A DNA stretch of 64,000 nucleotides from Metaphire vulgaris (lineage: Eukaryota > Annelida > Clitellata > Crassiclitellata > Megascolecidae): positions 2,029,501 to 2,093,500 of the forward strand of contig CM030859.1 in assembly GCA_018105865.1 (NCBI GenBank). The letters are read 5' to 3'. Numbering within the stretch: position 1 is the stretch's first letter; each line of letters starts with the position of its first letter. Under the pieces are notes generated by a model. It saw only the letters and a list, made by a program, of their open reading frames with translations, was not told the DNA's origin and did no database searches. The position numbers were made by a program, and so were the translations under genes. Shown here one piece after another: positions 1-10,275 of this stretch.

Positions 1-2126
1 ATATCATAATTCTGTTCCATCTTTGCAGCAAAGTTCTTAGCTTTTGTTATCTCCTCCAGTATGCTTCCGATTTCGTGCTGACGGCGATTAAGCTTCTCCC
101 CGATGCGTCTGTCGCGGCCTTTCATCGATGTCTCCGTTAGTTTATTATTCCCCTCTTCGTGCTTAAGACCGCTGGTTTCCAGAAGTTCCAGTTTCCGTTC
201 ATTTTCTTTGTCTTTGACGTCAAGTTCCTCGATCTTCCCTTCAGCTGCGTTCAGTCGATCTCGTAAATGTCGAATTTCTGCCTCGTATCTGTCTGCGGTG
301 CTTTGCAATTTTTTCTCGTTTCTTCTATCGAATTCCGTTCTCGACTCCATTACCTCCTTCGCATGAGTTTCCTTCAACCTCTTCATCTCCGTTTTCTTTT
401 CGTCGGTCCATTCTGACAGTGTAAAATTAGCCACCGTTAACGCATTCTTCGTCCTGTTCAATTCTTCAACCAACTCGACGATTTCCTTTCTGTGTTCTTC
501 CGCCAGCTTCTGAATCTGCATCTGCTTCTGGGATTCCACCAACGTCTCTAGATCGCCAATGCGTTCTGCGTGCTTCGACTGTAGTCTTTCCATTTCTTGC
601 TGATATTCGCGTTCGAGATTTTCCTTTTCTTCTTTATGCTGTTCTTGAAGTTCCTCTTCCTTCTGCTTCAGTAACTCCGACATTTGCTTCCGATGAAACG
701 CCCGCAGTTCGTCGTTAGTTTGAATCAACTTGTCTAATTCTTTGGCATGAAAAGCTTTGAAGTCGTTTGCTTTGTCTTCGAGGTCTTCGATATCTTCCCT
801 GTGCTGTTGCTTCATTTTGTCGATTGTCTGGTTGAGGTAACGACGCTGCATGTTAACTTCGTTGCGGACTCTCCTCAAAGCTCGTTTTGCTGCAACCGTT
901 TCTGCCTTGCTGCCCGCGCATTTCCTTCCCAGCTTTTCAATTTCGGCTTCCAGTTCCTCGATCATAATAGACTGGTTTTTGCTGCTGTTCAATTCCTGCT
1001 TCAGAGTGGTAGACATGGTTCGGAGTTCTTCCATCTGGCGAGACAGTTCCGCATTGAGTTTCTTCTCTTCGTCAATTCCATCGTTCAGTGAGCGAATCTC
1101 GTCCTCCGTCTTTACAATTAGTCTCTGGTGTTTACCTTTCTCTTCGTTGAACGCCTGGCGCAGACTTGTAAGTTCCTCTTCTCTCGAATCGCGCTCGTTG
1201 GTCAGTTGTAGGATTTTCTCGTAGTGTTTCTTCAATTCCATTCGCATTGAGGCAATCTCTTCCAGGTACATCTTATTTTTGTCGCTTGCTGCCTGTAGCT
1301 GCTGTTTCAGAAGGAACTGGGCTCCTTTCGTTGGATGTGGGTCGAACTTCAACTGCTCCCTCGTGGATGGCGATGCAGGCTGATCTGGATTCCGCCGGTG
1401 CTTTTCGGCTATACGGCGTCGCTCGAAATCGTCGTCGCAGGGTGGCGATCGTCGGCCGGCGTCCTGCTGGAAGTGGACGCGGTTCGGGATGGTGCTTCGC
1501 TCGATAGCAGGCGATCTCGGTCTCGATGACGCCCCGACGGAGTGGATCCGGAGTTGACGGAGTTCTTCGGTGAGACCGGCGGTTAGCTCCTTCACGGAGG
1601 CCTCGAGAGTTGAAGAAGCGCTCGCGTTGTCCCTCAACGAGAGCTCCGTGACGCGCCCCCAGTGTCTGACATCGTCCAGCGTCGACAGCGGATGCTGCAC
1701 CACGTGTTGCCGTATTGCTGGTCGCAGGCCGTTCAGCACGATGGAGTAGATTTGGCTTTCGCTGACCTCGAGTCTCTGACCCGCTCGTAGGATCGCTGTC
1801 ACGTAGTCGTCCGTGGATTGGTCCGCCGACTGCTTCGTCTGCCATAGCTCCGCCATGGCTTGCCACGTCTGTTCTTCCTGATAGTTGTATCGCTTGATCA
1901 AGGCTCTCTTTAACTCAGCGTACGATTCTTTTATTTCCTGGCGTTGCGTATCGTACCACGCCGAGGCTCCATCTTTTAGAAAAAGCGGCAACGCTGATCT
2001 AAGAATCGCGTCGTCCGCTTTCTGAACGTTCGCCCACAGTTCGAAGAGCTTCAAAAAGTCTAGCACGTCTTCTTCAGGCTTACCAGAAAATGGCTTTAGG
2101 GCAGTAAGACTTGTGAAGACCGCCAT
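1..2126 (-). CDS. Gag-like domain fused in frame to a long coiled coil (partial)
   Basis: One open frame of 708 codons runs from an ATG at 2126 off the left edge with no stop; a TGA lies five codons upstream of the ATG, which fixes the start. Residues 1 to about 190 look like a retrotransposon Gag: an early LKPFSGKPEEDV segment, then a Trp-Tyr block (GASAWYDTQ), YAELKRALIKRY, and a helical stretch with NGLRP. A Ser/Arg/Pro-rich linker follows, where a CCHC zinc knuckle would be expected; none is seen. From about 1320 leftwards the product is Glu/Lys/Gln/Arg-rich heptad sequence (for example KQQLQAASDKNK, EELEAEIEKLGRK), more than 430 residues of predicted coiled coil. I do not recognise the coiled-coil parent. 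It may be a Gag captured by a host gene, or a retroelement inserted at an exon edge: GCCCAG at the join resembles a splice acceptor. No protease, reverse transcriptase or integrase is visible. Confidence 0.7.
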   Translation of the reverse strand, partial: MAVFTSLTALKPFSGKPEEDVLDFLKLFELWANVQKADDAILRSALPLFLKDGASAWYDTQRQEIKESYAELKRALIKRYNYQEEQTWQAMAELWQTKQSADQSTDDYVTAILRAGQRLEVSESQIYSIVLNGLRPAIRQHVVQHPLSTLDDVRHWGRVTELSLRDNASASSTLEASVKELTAGLTEELRQLRIHSVGASSRPRSPAIERSTIPNRVHFQQDAGRRSPPCDDDFERRRIAEKHRRNPDQPASPSTREQLKFDPHPTKGAQFLLKQQLQAASDKNKMYLEEIASMRMELKKHYEKILQLTNERDSREEELTSLRQAFNEEKGKHQRLIVKTEDEIRSLNDGIDEEKKLNAELSRQMEELRTMSTTLKQELNSSKNQSIMIEELEAEIEKLGRKCAGSKAETVAAKRALRRVRNEVNMQRRYLNQTIDKMKQQHREDIEDLEDKANDFKAFHAKELDKLIQTNDELRAFHRKQMSELLKQKEEELQEQHKEEKENLEREYQQEMERLQSKHAERIGDLETLVESQKQMQIQKLAEEHRKEIVELVEELNRTKNALTVANFTLSEWTDEKKTEMKRLKETHAKEVMESRTEFDRRNEKKLQSTADRYEAEIRHLRDRLNAAEGKIEELDVKDKENERKLELLETSGLKHEEGNNKLTETSMKGRDRRIGEKLNRRQHEIGSILEEITKAKNFAAKMEQNYD

Positions 2127-2515
2127 GTCGTTTGGTGGTCAGCGGAGGTACGGTTTTTCGGATCGAAGAAAAGTTCTCCACCACCTTTAACGTATAATCT
2201 GTGTTGCCTTTAACGTATAGTCCCTTTATACGTATAAGATGTTGCTTTGACGTATGTGATGTTAGTGTCGCCTTTAGAATAGTCCGGCCAGTAGAAGACA
2301 CTCCTCGATTTCGACTGCTCGCCACCCGCGCTAAACACCGACTCTCGCGATCAAAACTCCGACTTCCCTCTAGCGGTCAAAAGCTCTACTGCCCTCTAAT
2401 GGTCAAAACTCTACCGCCCCTGCCGGCGCCCCCTCTCCCCTCCTTCCTCTGACCGTCCGAGTGTCTTCCTCTGGGGCCTTTCTTTATTAATACCAGATTC
2501 TGACATACACCAATG
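2127..2515 (-). promoter_or_regulatory. Possible LTR or promoter region upstream of the Gag-like ORF
   Basis: Read on the minus strand this stretch begins with TGTCAGAATCTGG, has an AATAAA soon after, and ends close to the Gag ATG. It carries short repeated words: TATACGTTAAAGG occurs twice, and a GCGGTCAAAA/AATGGTCAAAA type word recurs. This fits an LTR plus leader, but I cannot find a second LTR, so the call is weak. Confidence 0.25.
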
Positions 2516-2682
2516 CAGTTGTTTAAGTTACCGTGACAACGTCGGAGGCGACAGCAACTCTTCGTCCTTAATTAACCCTCTGGGGTATTGCCGATAAAAC
2601 CTTATCTGAGCCTGTTTCGCCTTCGGTGTTCGCCACCCCCACCTGTTGATCCCATTAATGTCAGGTCTGCCCTTTAGTAGTG

Positions 2683-2847
2683 GTAGTGTAGTAGTAGTAG
2701 CAGCAGTAGTAGTAGCAGTAGCAGCAGTAGCAGTAGCAGCAGCAGCAGCAGCAGCAGTAGCAGCAGTAGCAGCAGCAGCAGTAGCAGAGAGTAGAGACAG
2801 TAGTAGACAGTACAGTAGCAGACCTCCCTCCCTTAGTAGTAGTAGAC

Positions 2848-2884
<37 letters not shown>

Positions 2885-2894
2885 ATTGTAGTAG
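2683..2894. repeat. (GTA)n/(GCA)n trinucleotide microsatellite
   Basis: About 210 bp of interspersed AGT and AGC triplets, with short breaks. The open frames through it on both strands are repeat artefacts. Confidence 0.9.
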
Positions 2895-3269
2895 TAGTAC
2901 AGTGCGCTCCACTTATAAGCACATAGGATCAGGATACAAGCACAAAACGCTTATAATATTAGCAGAGTGGGCGTCCAGTCCCGCTCTAAGATAAAACTTA
3001 TTCAACGGAAGTCAACTAACTATACAGTACACGTAAGGATTGTATAAGCACAATCCAAATAAATACAATTCGGCTACAGGCACGGATTTCATTTAGACCA
3101 CGCCTTGGATTGAAGTCATCTATTTTGAATTCGCTTCTAAGGACGTCCCACTGCCAGCCGCTATCTCAGCTGACGACTTCCAACGCTGTATTTCTGTCGA
3201 TGAAACCCTGCAGCAGACAGTGGGGCCTGATGCTTATGCGAATATTTGTTTAGAAGTGCAAGCTGCGAG

Positions 3270-3429
3270 CATGGGCGTAGCCAGAAAATTGATTAGAGGG
3301 GTATAATGTGATTTTTAGTGTGAAAGTCTTTTAAAACTTTTAAAAGCTTAAAAATCGCATTAAAAACTTTAAGGTAGACTGATTTTGGGGGTATATATAT
3401 ACCGATATACCCCCGTTGCTACGCCCCTG
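3270..3429. mobile_element. hAT-type MITE, CAGGGGCGTAGC family
   Basis: Starts CATGGGCGTAGCC and ends GCTACGCCCCTG. The flanks GCTGCGAG and GCTGCCAG are an 8-bp target duplication with one mismatch. The inside has the family trait of a ggggtata/atataccgatataccccc pair. Confidence 0.75.
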
Positions 3430-3536
3430 GCTGCCAGAGATTCGAATGCTCACTTCCTCCCTCTGCCCCTCCCCCACCGACTCGGACAATGTGCGTGAAA
3501 GTAAGGTAGGCCTACTGCAGGGGGTTCGCCTCCAAC

Positions 3537-3767
3537 CAGGGCCGCCGAGAGAAATTCCGGGCCCCGGTACAAAAGATTTGTGGGCCCTGAAAAAAAAGTA
3601 TCAAGTCTCCGAAAAACCTGACGAGCAAAAAAAGTTTTATACTCTCCAAAATGGTAATAAACCTTTTCACTTATAAATTAATATATCATTATCACCGGCC
3701 CCGGGCCCCTAAAACCTCCATGGGCCCCGGTATAATGTACCGGCTGCACCCCCTCTTCTCAGGCCTG
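3537..3767. mobile_element. hAT-type MITE, CAGGGCC(G/T)CCGAGAG family
   Basis: Begins CAGGGCCGCCGAGAGAAATT, ends in AGGCCTG, and is flanked on both sides by the identical 8-mer CCTCCAAC. Inside is a TGACGAGCAAAAAAAG motif at 3619. The same family occurs at 24504-24892. Confidence 0.8.
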
Positions 3768-4105
3768 CCTCCAACCCATGCATCGTTAGCGTGTGCCAGT
3801 GAGTCTGGGAAATTCTAGGCTGCCGCCATTTCACAACCCTAGTACTAAAAAGTTTTTCTTGGATCCCACCCTTTTCTTGTAGAATTAACATTTTTGACCT
3901 CTGGTGCTGGACGAGGGGCGGATCTACTGTGGTGGAGAGGTGACACAGGACAAGTGCTTCTCATACCTGCCAGAAAAATTTGTTTCCTAGTATTTTCCTC
4001 ATGGCAAAAATCCGAGAAGTCATAAAACCGCAAATGAATAACCAAGTGTCGTCTATTTTTCCCTTTCGAAAACTTTAGCAACGCACGCAGATCCATACTG
4101 GAAAG

Positions 4106-4438
4106 CAGTGGCGTAGCCAATGGGGGTTGGAGGTTAAAGTAAACCCCTTGGCTGCCGACGAACATTTTAAAATGAGTTTCCATGCATTTTAATTTTCGGA
4201 CGCGGTTTTGGGGTCAAACCCCCCCCCTCCCCCAAACCGCTGCCGACACAAAATAATTTCTAAGCGCTACAGGATGTAAAGGTGTAAGATGACGACCTTT
4301 TGCTTGTCAGCATTGCTTGAACGGAAAAAAGTACAAGAGAAAAGATGAGGTTGACCTTTTTTGCTTGTCAAGATTTTTCGAAGTTGGTTATGATCAAAAC
4401 CAAACCTCCTCCTTCCGGAAATCCTGGCTATGCCACTG
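4106..4438. mobile_element. hAT-type MITE, CAGTGGCGTAGCC family
   Basis: Ends CAGTGGCGTAGCCA and TGGCTATGCCACTG, with perfect 8-bp target duplication CTGGAAAG. It contains two copies of the GACCTTTTTTGCTTGTCA-type motif (4291-4309, 4353-4370). A close relative is at 56706-57034. Confidence 0.85.
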
Positions 4439-4529
4439 CTGGAAAGGATCGGGAAAAGACAAAATAGGGGGAGGGGAAGCGGGGGTAATGGAACGCCAAG
4501 TGTCCCCTTCAACCCGGATTCCTGGATAG

Positions 4530-5253
4530 ACCGCGGTTGCTCGGCTGATAACCGCGAATCTCTGTTTTATAGACCGCAGCTCCTCAGCGCATCGATAGCA
4601 TAAACAAAGAGTTTTTTCTGTATACGAGAAGACGATTGCTTTCTACTTCTCTTCAAAGGAAGGCAGAGAACCCACCAACACCCGCGATAGACAGACGCAG
4701 CGTTGATAAGTGGACTCAACGCCGCAATCTCGCAAAATCTAAATACTAAACAGCGGTGCCTATATGGCGCACAGATAAAACAGCCCCGGACTGGGATCAG
4801 GGCGGCATGCACACCGCCCCCCGTCTTTCACCGATCATCTCGAGCTTCGCTCGCCCGGCGTGCGCCCCGTTACCGACGGGCCACCCCTGCGCGCGGGGCT
4901 CTGCGGGCTTCGTCGTGGGGGTTCCTTCCACACGGCGTTGCAATTAACGCCTCGCCCGGTAATCGGTTCGATATAATATAGGAACGGGGCCCTGGGTGGG
5001 GAGGGGGTCGCTTTCGACACCACCTCGGGGCGAAGGTACGCTTGTTTATCGTAAACAATGAGGCAGCTCTTGAAGGGTAAAGCAAACACGGGCGTCGGTC
5101 GGTGGCGGTCCGGCTCATCAGATGGTGTCGATGATGGCGATGACGGGGGCTTTAATCAGACGGTTTAGGCAATATATCCGGCGCATCTATTCTCATGGGC
5201 GGGTGGGAATTATATCATTTGGCGCTGCAGTCGTCGTCTAGACATCCACTTCA
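4530..5253. other. GC-rich stretch without a recognised gene
   Basis: About 700 bp of mostly unique-looking, GC-rich sequence. Open frames overlap on both strands without recognisable domains or convincing splice sites. I see no function in it. Confidence 0.3.
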
Positions 5254-5257
5254 TTAA

Positions 5258-5329
5258 CCCCTTAACCGTGTATTTAACTGTAACTCATTGTAAAATGGAT
5301 GGATATATCCGGCATCCCCAGTTAAGGGG
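5258..5329. mobile_element. 72-bp piggyBac-like MITE
   Basis: CCCCTTAAC and GTTAAGGGG ends flanked on each side by TTAA, the piggyBac target duplication. It is the same 72-bp element as 9286-9357 in the opposite orientation. Confidence 0.65.
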
Positions 5330-5372
5330 TTAAGGATAAGGATTCTTGTATACAGAAGAAGGAATCAACGGA

Positions 5373-5375
<3 letters not shown>

Positions 5376-5406
<31 letters not shown>

Positions 5407-5555
5407 ATATACGGCAGCATACAGGAGAGCAGGGGGAGAGAGAGACAGATAGACAGACAGGCAGACAGACAGGGACACAGACATAGGGAGACAGGCTGAG
5501 AGAGAGACAGACAGACAGATAGACACAGATAGGGAGAGAGAGAGACAGATAGACT

Positions 5556-5593
<38 letters not shown>

Positions 5594-5677
5594 TACAGAG
5601 ACAGAGAAGGAGAGGAAGAGAGACAGACAGACAACGACAGGCAGAGAGACAGAGAAGGAGAGGAAGAGAGAGTGAGT

Positions 5678-5708
<31 letters not shown>

Positions 5709-5712
5709 CACG
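5376..5712. repeat. (GT)n followed by (GA)n/(CAGA)n microsatellite
   Basis: About 30 bp of GT repeats, then roughly 280 bp of purine-rich GA, GACA and AGACAG repeats. The Ser/Leu-rich frames on the minus strand are artefacts of it. Confidence 0.9.
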
Positions 5713-6419
5713 GATAAGATGGTTGGACGTCACAAGAGAACGACCCTTGACAATTACTTATATGGAGACCTGCATGGTTGAAGCCAAAACAGAGCAACAG
5801 AGCAACAGACAGGAGTGGAGGAAATTGCTGCTGAGGCTGCAGCAGACATAACGCGCAGAAGCATCGCATAACGACACTAAATAGGGTGACTGTTGCACGT
5901 CTAATGCGGCGACTTTTCGGAAACTGTGCGCTATACTCGGAGGTCCTAAATATGCGGAAATTGCCCACTTGTGCGCTTATTTCACCTCGGATATTTTAGG
6001 AAATTGCGGCCTTTTCGCGAAAGAAAAGCTGACAGACCATGAAAATCGATCATCCAGACTGAGTCGCTGATCCGCTGTGAATCTCTGAAATCTCTATTTT
6101 AGGAAAATATCAGAAGACTCTATAAGCTTATATGTGACGAAAATGGCGGAAAATGCGGATGAAATTGCCGCATATTTATGCAGAAATCGCATATGCGATC
6201 GCATAATCGCATTAGACCTGCAGCACTAGCTAAAGAGGAGGAGGAGGGGAAGAAGAGGAGGAGGACGAGGAGGAGGAGGAGGAGAGGAGGAAGAAGAATA
6301 AGATTAAAAAGCTGAAGAAACATAAGAATGTATATATACTGTTAGCATCAATATCCCATGCATGCAGGAGCCATAAGATCAAGGCTTCCTATATTTACCA
6401 TAGGCCTAAAATATAGTAG

Positions 6420-6600
6420 TACAGTAGAACTTCGTTATAACGGACTCGGTTATAACACGTACTCGGTTATAACGTGCTGCAATGTATACGGTCCAGTGTG
6501 ATGCGCTACTGTATTGGATGGTTTTGGATATATAACGTTTACCTCAGATATAAAGTATACATTTCACAGACCCGCCAAGTGTATACGGTATGAAGGTCTC
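6420..6600. mobile_element. Pogo/Tigger-like MITE fragment
   Basis: Starts CAGTAGAACTTCGTTATAAC and carries repeated GGTTATAACG words. The 18.4 and 19.0 kb copies show both kinds of end, which suits TcMar-type non-autonomous elements. Confidence 0.5.
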
Positions 6601-6819
6601 CTGTATATAACATAACACATAATACTTACAGCAATGCATATATGTGATACTATTGTGTAATAATTGTATAATATACATGTATAAAGTAATAATGTATAAG
6701 TACATATTTATGATAATGTGATAATATAATACACTATAACAATTATGTATAAATATCATAATAATGTAGGCTATAAAATGAGTGGCGCAGCCAGGTTCCG
6801 AAAAAGGGGTCACCCCAAG

Positions 6820-7008
6820 CAGTGGCAGCTCCACATGGAGGGCCCGGGGGTGCCCGTGCCCCCTATTGAATGTCTGGTCTCCCAGTGGCCTATGTTGGGA
6901 CCCTATACTTACTAATACATACCTATCAACAAATGGTTGACCGCCGTGCTTAGAAGTTGCCACCCCAACGCCCCCACCCCCACTTGCCAAATCCTGGAGC
7001 CGCCACTG
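6820..7008. mobile_element. hAT-type MITE, CAGTGGCGGCTCC family
   Basis: Ends CAGTGGCAGCTCC and GGAGCCGCCACTG with the family interior (feature words aaatggttg, ttgccaaatcctgg). I could not see a matching target duplication. Confidence 0.6.
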
Positions 7009-7083
7009 CATGGCACCGATGCTTCTGTAGACTTATAGTTTCGTGTAAGTGATGGTCTTTTAATTGTTATTCAACATGCTAGG

Positions 7084-7285
7084 CAGGGACTGTTTCAAGA
7101 AATATATTTATCACTGCACAAAAACTCAGAAAATTTCTGGACATCCGTGCAAAAAAACAAGTAAAAAAGCGGGTCGTCGGGAAAATTTTTCACTTCACAA
7201 AGCGCAGAAAATGCATTTTACCACTGCACATTTTCATTTTATCACTGCACATTTTGTGTGTCACTGCAGGTTAAAACAGGCCCTT
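7084..7285. mobile_element. hAT-type MITE, CAGGGACTGTTT family
   Basis: Ends CAGGGACTGTTTC and AAAACAGGCCCTTG, with several internal atcactgcacaaa words. Relatives are at 12749-12947 and 18768-18952. The target duplication is not clear here. Confidence 0.55.
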
Positions 7286-7298
7286 GATTGCTAATGAC

Positions 7299-7477
<179 letters not shown>

Positions 7478-7877
7478 CTATGTATCTTATGCGTTGCCTT
7501 TAGCTTTGGTATATAATGGTTAATACATTCTTATAAAGGCGGGAAGCCTTCTTCTGTTTGCGGACAGAGACGTCATTTCGCTGTTTTTCAGGGGGGGGGC
7601 AAAACACTTTTGACCTGACAAGTTACAAGTTTGTGAAAAAGTTGACGACCTTTTTTTTTTGCTCGTCAGCCGTTTATAACGGTTAGTTACTTTTCAGACT
7701 AGACTACTCCACATCATATCAGGCGCTCCTTTAGGATTAGGACATGTAAAAAACTAAATACTAAATAACACAAGAAAAAATTTTTTTCCCTCAAAATCAG
7801 GGGGCACAAATCCCTCCTTTGCTTTGGTATAAATGACGAAGCCCCTGTTTGCGGAGCAAAGAAAAACTGTTCGATCA

Positions 7878-8654
7878 TCATTTCGTCAGCAGATATTCGA
7901 CCGAGAATTTAAACAGTTTCGAAGTCGATGATAACTGCTTATTATCGCCATTCTTCGTTTTTCCAGCAAGCCCGCTAGGTGGCCTCGGTAGATCGGACAC
8001 GAAAACGGACGGCCCTCGGCTATTAACCCAGGGTTCTGGCTTCGAGTCGGTCACGTGATCGCCGGAAGAGTTCCGGAGTTGGTCGTCGACCCCGTCATGA
8101 CCCCTGAAGGAGGGAGCGGAGCGGGGGGAATAAGGGACGTCGACACGACGGAAGGAATTCGATCTCATCCTAGGTGGCGCTGCTGCGAAAGGCGCAAATA
8201 CGTTTCCGCTTCCGGGCGACACGTGACAGGCGCTCGCCTCGGCGTTCTCGAACCGGAAGTAGGTCGTTGTTGTTGTTGTTGTTGTTCTCTTCCGGTTCCG
8301 GTTGAGGGTGGACGAAACGCCCCGTTTTAAGCGACCCTCTAGCGCCATTATTATTGTTGTTGTTGTTGTTGTTCCGGAAGACGAAATTTGCTGCCGGCGG
8401 CGGAACCGGAAGTAAGACTCCCCGACGACAACTTCCGGCGCCGCCGCCGCCGCCGCCGCCGACCATAGAGCTGTGTATGGCAAGAGCAGTTCTGATTCGC
8501 TCGGCGTTCGCCAGGTGGCGTTCGCGTTCCAGCATGGCGACATCTAGCTCGGCGTCGGCGAAACAGCGGCGCTTGCGCATGCGCTCTGAGACGCCCGGCA
8601 GCGCCCCTGGCGGCGGCGGAGGAAACGAATGATGCAGCAGGCGAGCACGATAAC
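7878..8654 (-). CDS. DMRT2: DMRT2-like transcription factor, exon 3 (terminal)
   Basis: The exon starts at 8654 after a pyrimidine-rich TTGCATAG acceptor and completes a Gly codon left in phase 1 by exon 2, giving GYRARLL. After a Pro-rich run it reads VSERMRKRRCFADAELD then MLERE, which matches the conserved downstream block of vertebrate DMRT2 (VSDRMRKRR, FADKELE, MLERE, as I recall it). In that frame the exon stops at 8170, giving 407 residues in total, with AAC-coded Asn runs. In another minus frame, however, an ORF continues to a stop at 7878 and ends FSVEYLLTK. This resembles the SVES(I/L)L motif near the C-terminus of DMRT2. A frame change between about 8480 and 8180, by indel or assembly error, is therefore likely. 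I saw no good internal intron. (AAC)n and (GGC)n repeats lie in this part. Confidence 0.75.
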
Positions 8655-8730
8655 CTATGCAACAAAAGACAGATAATTATTTTATTTATTTAATATTTTA
8701 CAAATATCGGATTAAAATTCACTCTCTGAA

Positions 8731-8800
8731 GTATGTATGTATGTATGTATGTATGTATGTATGTATGTATGTATGTATATATGTGTATATATATATATAT
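8731..8800. repeat. (GTAT)n and (AT)n microsatellite
   Basis: GTAT repeats passing into AT repeats, just outside the 5' end of DMRT2 exon 3, within intron 2. Confidence 0.9.
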
Positions 8801-9020
8801 CTGTGTGTGCATGTTTATTCATTTATTGCATCATCTCCCAGTCATCAAGAATATGTGTATAGGCCTAGGTCTAACCTACATATATACATACAGTATAAGG
8901 CCTTTTGATTGTCTGACTGATTAACTGATTGATATATTTATTGACTGATTGACTAACTTACTTACTCATCATCTTTTGAGTGTTGATTGTTTGTTTGATT
9001 GAATGATTGATTCATTTATT

Positions 9021-9281
9021 GTTTTACTAAATAAGGCAGCTTTCCTTCTTCGGACATGTAATGAGGAAGGAAGGACTGGAGCATTTGGCAATAACCGGAA
9101 AAGTGGAGGGAAAAAGAGCCAGAGGGAGGAAGGCAGAGAAACACATATGTAGACTGCCTAAGAGAAGGAATTGAGGGAATAATGAATAACATCGAACTAA
9201 TAAGAGGATGTCTCAAGATAGAACAAAGTGGAAGTCCACGGTCGCTAACGTAGAAATGCACAGCACCTAAAGAAGAAGAAA
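9021..9281 (+). mobile_element. RTE-like LINE 3' end fragment
   Basis: The plus strand reads QLSFFGHVMRKEGLEH, then GKVEGKRARGR and a conserved tail, the C-terminus of the non-LTR reverse transcriptases whose last domain reads FGHV-R-ExLE. Stops interrupt it. Related 3' ends lie at 20930-21125 (plus) and 24207-24450 (minus). It sits in DMRT2 intron 2. Confidence 0.6.
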
Positions 9282-9285
9282 TTAA

Positions 9286-9357
9286 CCCCTTAACTGGGGA
9301 TCCTGGATATGTCCGTCAATTTTACATTGAGTTACAGTTAAATACACGGTTAAGGGG
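9286..9357. mobile_element. 72-bp piggyBac-like MITE
   Basis: CCCCTTAAC...GTTAAGGGG between two TTAA sites, 72 bp long, inverted relative to the copy at 5258-5329. Confidence 0.65.
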
Positions 9358-9432
9358 TTAATGCTCTTAATGATTTCGACTCCGATTTTCTGTTTTACGC
9401 GATTTCATCCTTCATCTATACATACCATATCA

Positions 9433-9473
<41 letters not shown>

Positions 9474-9548
9474 TAGACTTTCAGCACACCTATATACATA
9501 TATTAATGGCGCTATAGAAGTTCATTTAGCAAATCGGACGAGTCTCAC

Positions 9549-9775
9549 CTGTCAGTATATCGCGTGACATCGTCTGCTGCTGTAGCGACCGCAAATTACG
9601 CTGTAAATGTTTACGCTGTTGTAACAGCGTAATCGCTTTCTTGAGGCGATCACAGTCTGTGCCACAATGACTGCTCAATGCCCGTCCACCTCCTCCTCCT
9701 CCTCCTCCTCCTGCTTCTCCATCTCCTCCTTCTCCTCCTCCTCCACCACCACCGCCGCCTTCCACCGACTGGTGC
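9549..9775 (-). CDS. DMRT2: DMRT2-like transcription factor, exon 2
   Basis: Acceptor GTCTTTGAAG and donor ACAG|GTGAGA give a 227-bp exon. It completes the Arg codon left by exon 1, so the join reads VALRR-HQSVE, comparable to VALRRQQATE of vertebrate DMRT2. A GGN-coded Gly run with two Glu and Asp follows, then a basic, Gln-rich segment ending LQQQTMSRDILTG. Joined to exon 3 this gives DILTGYR, matching SILEGYR of DMRT2. Phases agree on both sides (2 in, 1 out). The Gly run is a GGA/GGT microsatellite within the coding sequence and may vary in length between individuals. Confidence 0.8.
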
Positions 9776-9935
9776 CTTCAAAGACAAACGTAACATATAT
9801 ACATATATACATACCTGCACATACATATATATACATGCCTTTACTTAAATACATACAGTATACACATATATATACCTGTATACATGCATACATGCATTTA
9901 CTTATATACATACAGTACACACAACCATATATACA

Positions 9936-10018
9936 TACCTGTACATGCATACATACATACATACATACATACATACATACATACATACATACATACATAC
10001 ATACATACATACATACAT
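9936..10018. repeat. (CATA)n microsatellite
   Basis: A pure CATA run preceded by a looser tatacatac-rich region from about 9795. It lies in DMRT2 intron 1. Confidence 0.9.
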
Positions 10019-10179
10019 AGAGAATCTTATAAAGTTAAAACTGAACCATTCATCAAAGAAATTAAAAAGCAAAGCAAAAAAATCAATATGAAAATCAATG
10101 TGACAATGATATGTGGATTCGGTAATTAATTATCTGCTTTATATAGGTGGCTAGGCCTATGTATTTCGTTGTGTATAAT

Positions 10180-10200
10180 ATATATATTTGTGTATATATA

Positions 10201-10251
<51 letters not shown>

Positions 10252-10275
10252 AATATATATTTATTTATTTATTTA
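10180..10275. repeat. (TA)n tract, partly palindromic
   Basis: TA repeats bounded by tttgtgtata and tatacaaata, so the tract can fold into a long hairpin. Confidence 0.85.

Noticed and set aside
1273..1866. 197-residue minus ORF
   Set aside because: Wrong frame of the Gag-like ORF, which is open throughout and has the recognisable content.
5322..5968. Long Ser/Leu-rich open frames
   Set aside because: They are translations of the (GT)n/(GA)n microsatellite.
8040..8600. CpG-rich stretch with CCGGAAGT, CACGTG and GCGCATGCGC words that looks like a CpG-island promoter (ETS, USF, NRF1 sites)
   Set aside because: It coincides with DMRT2 exon 3: the GCGCATGCGC word encodes the start of the conserved MRKRR block. 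Base composition is explained by coding sequence and repeats.
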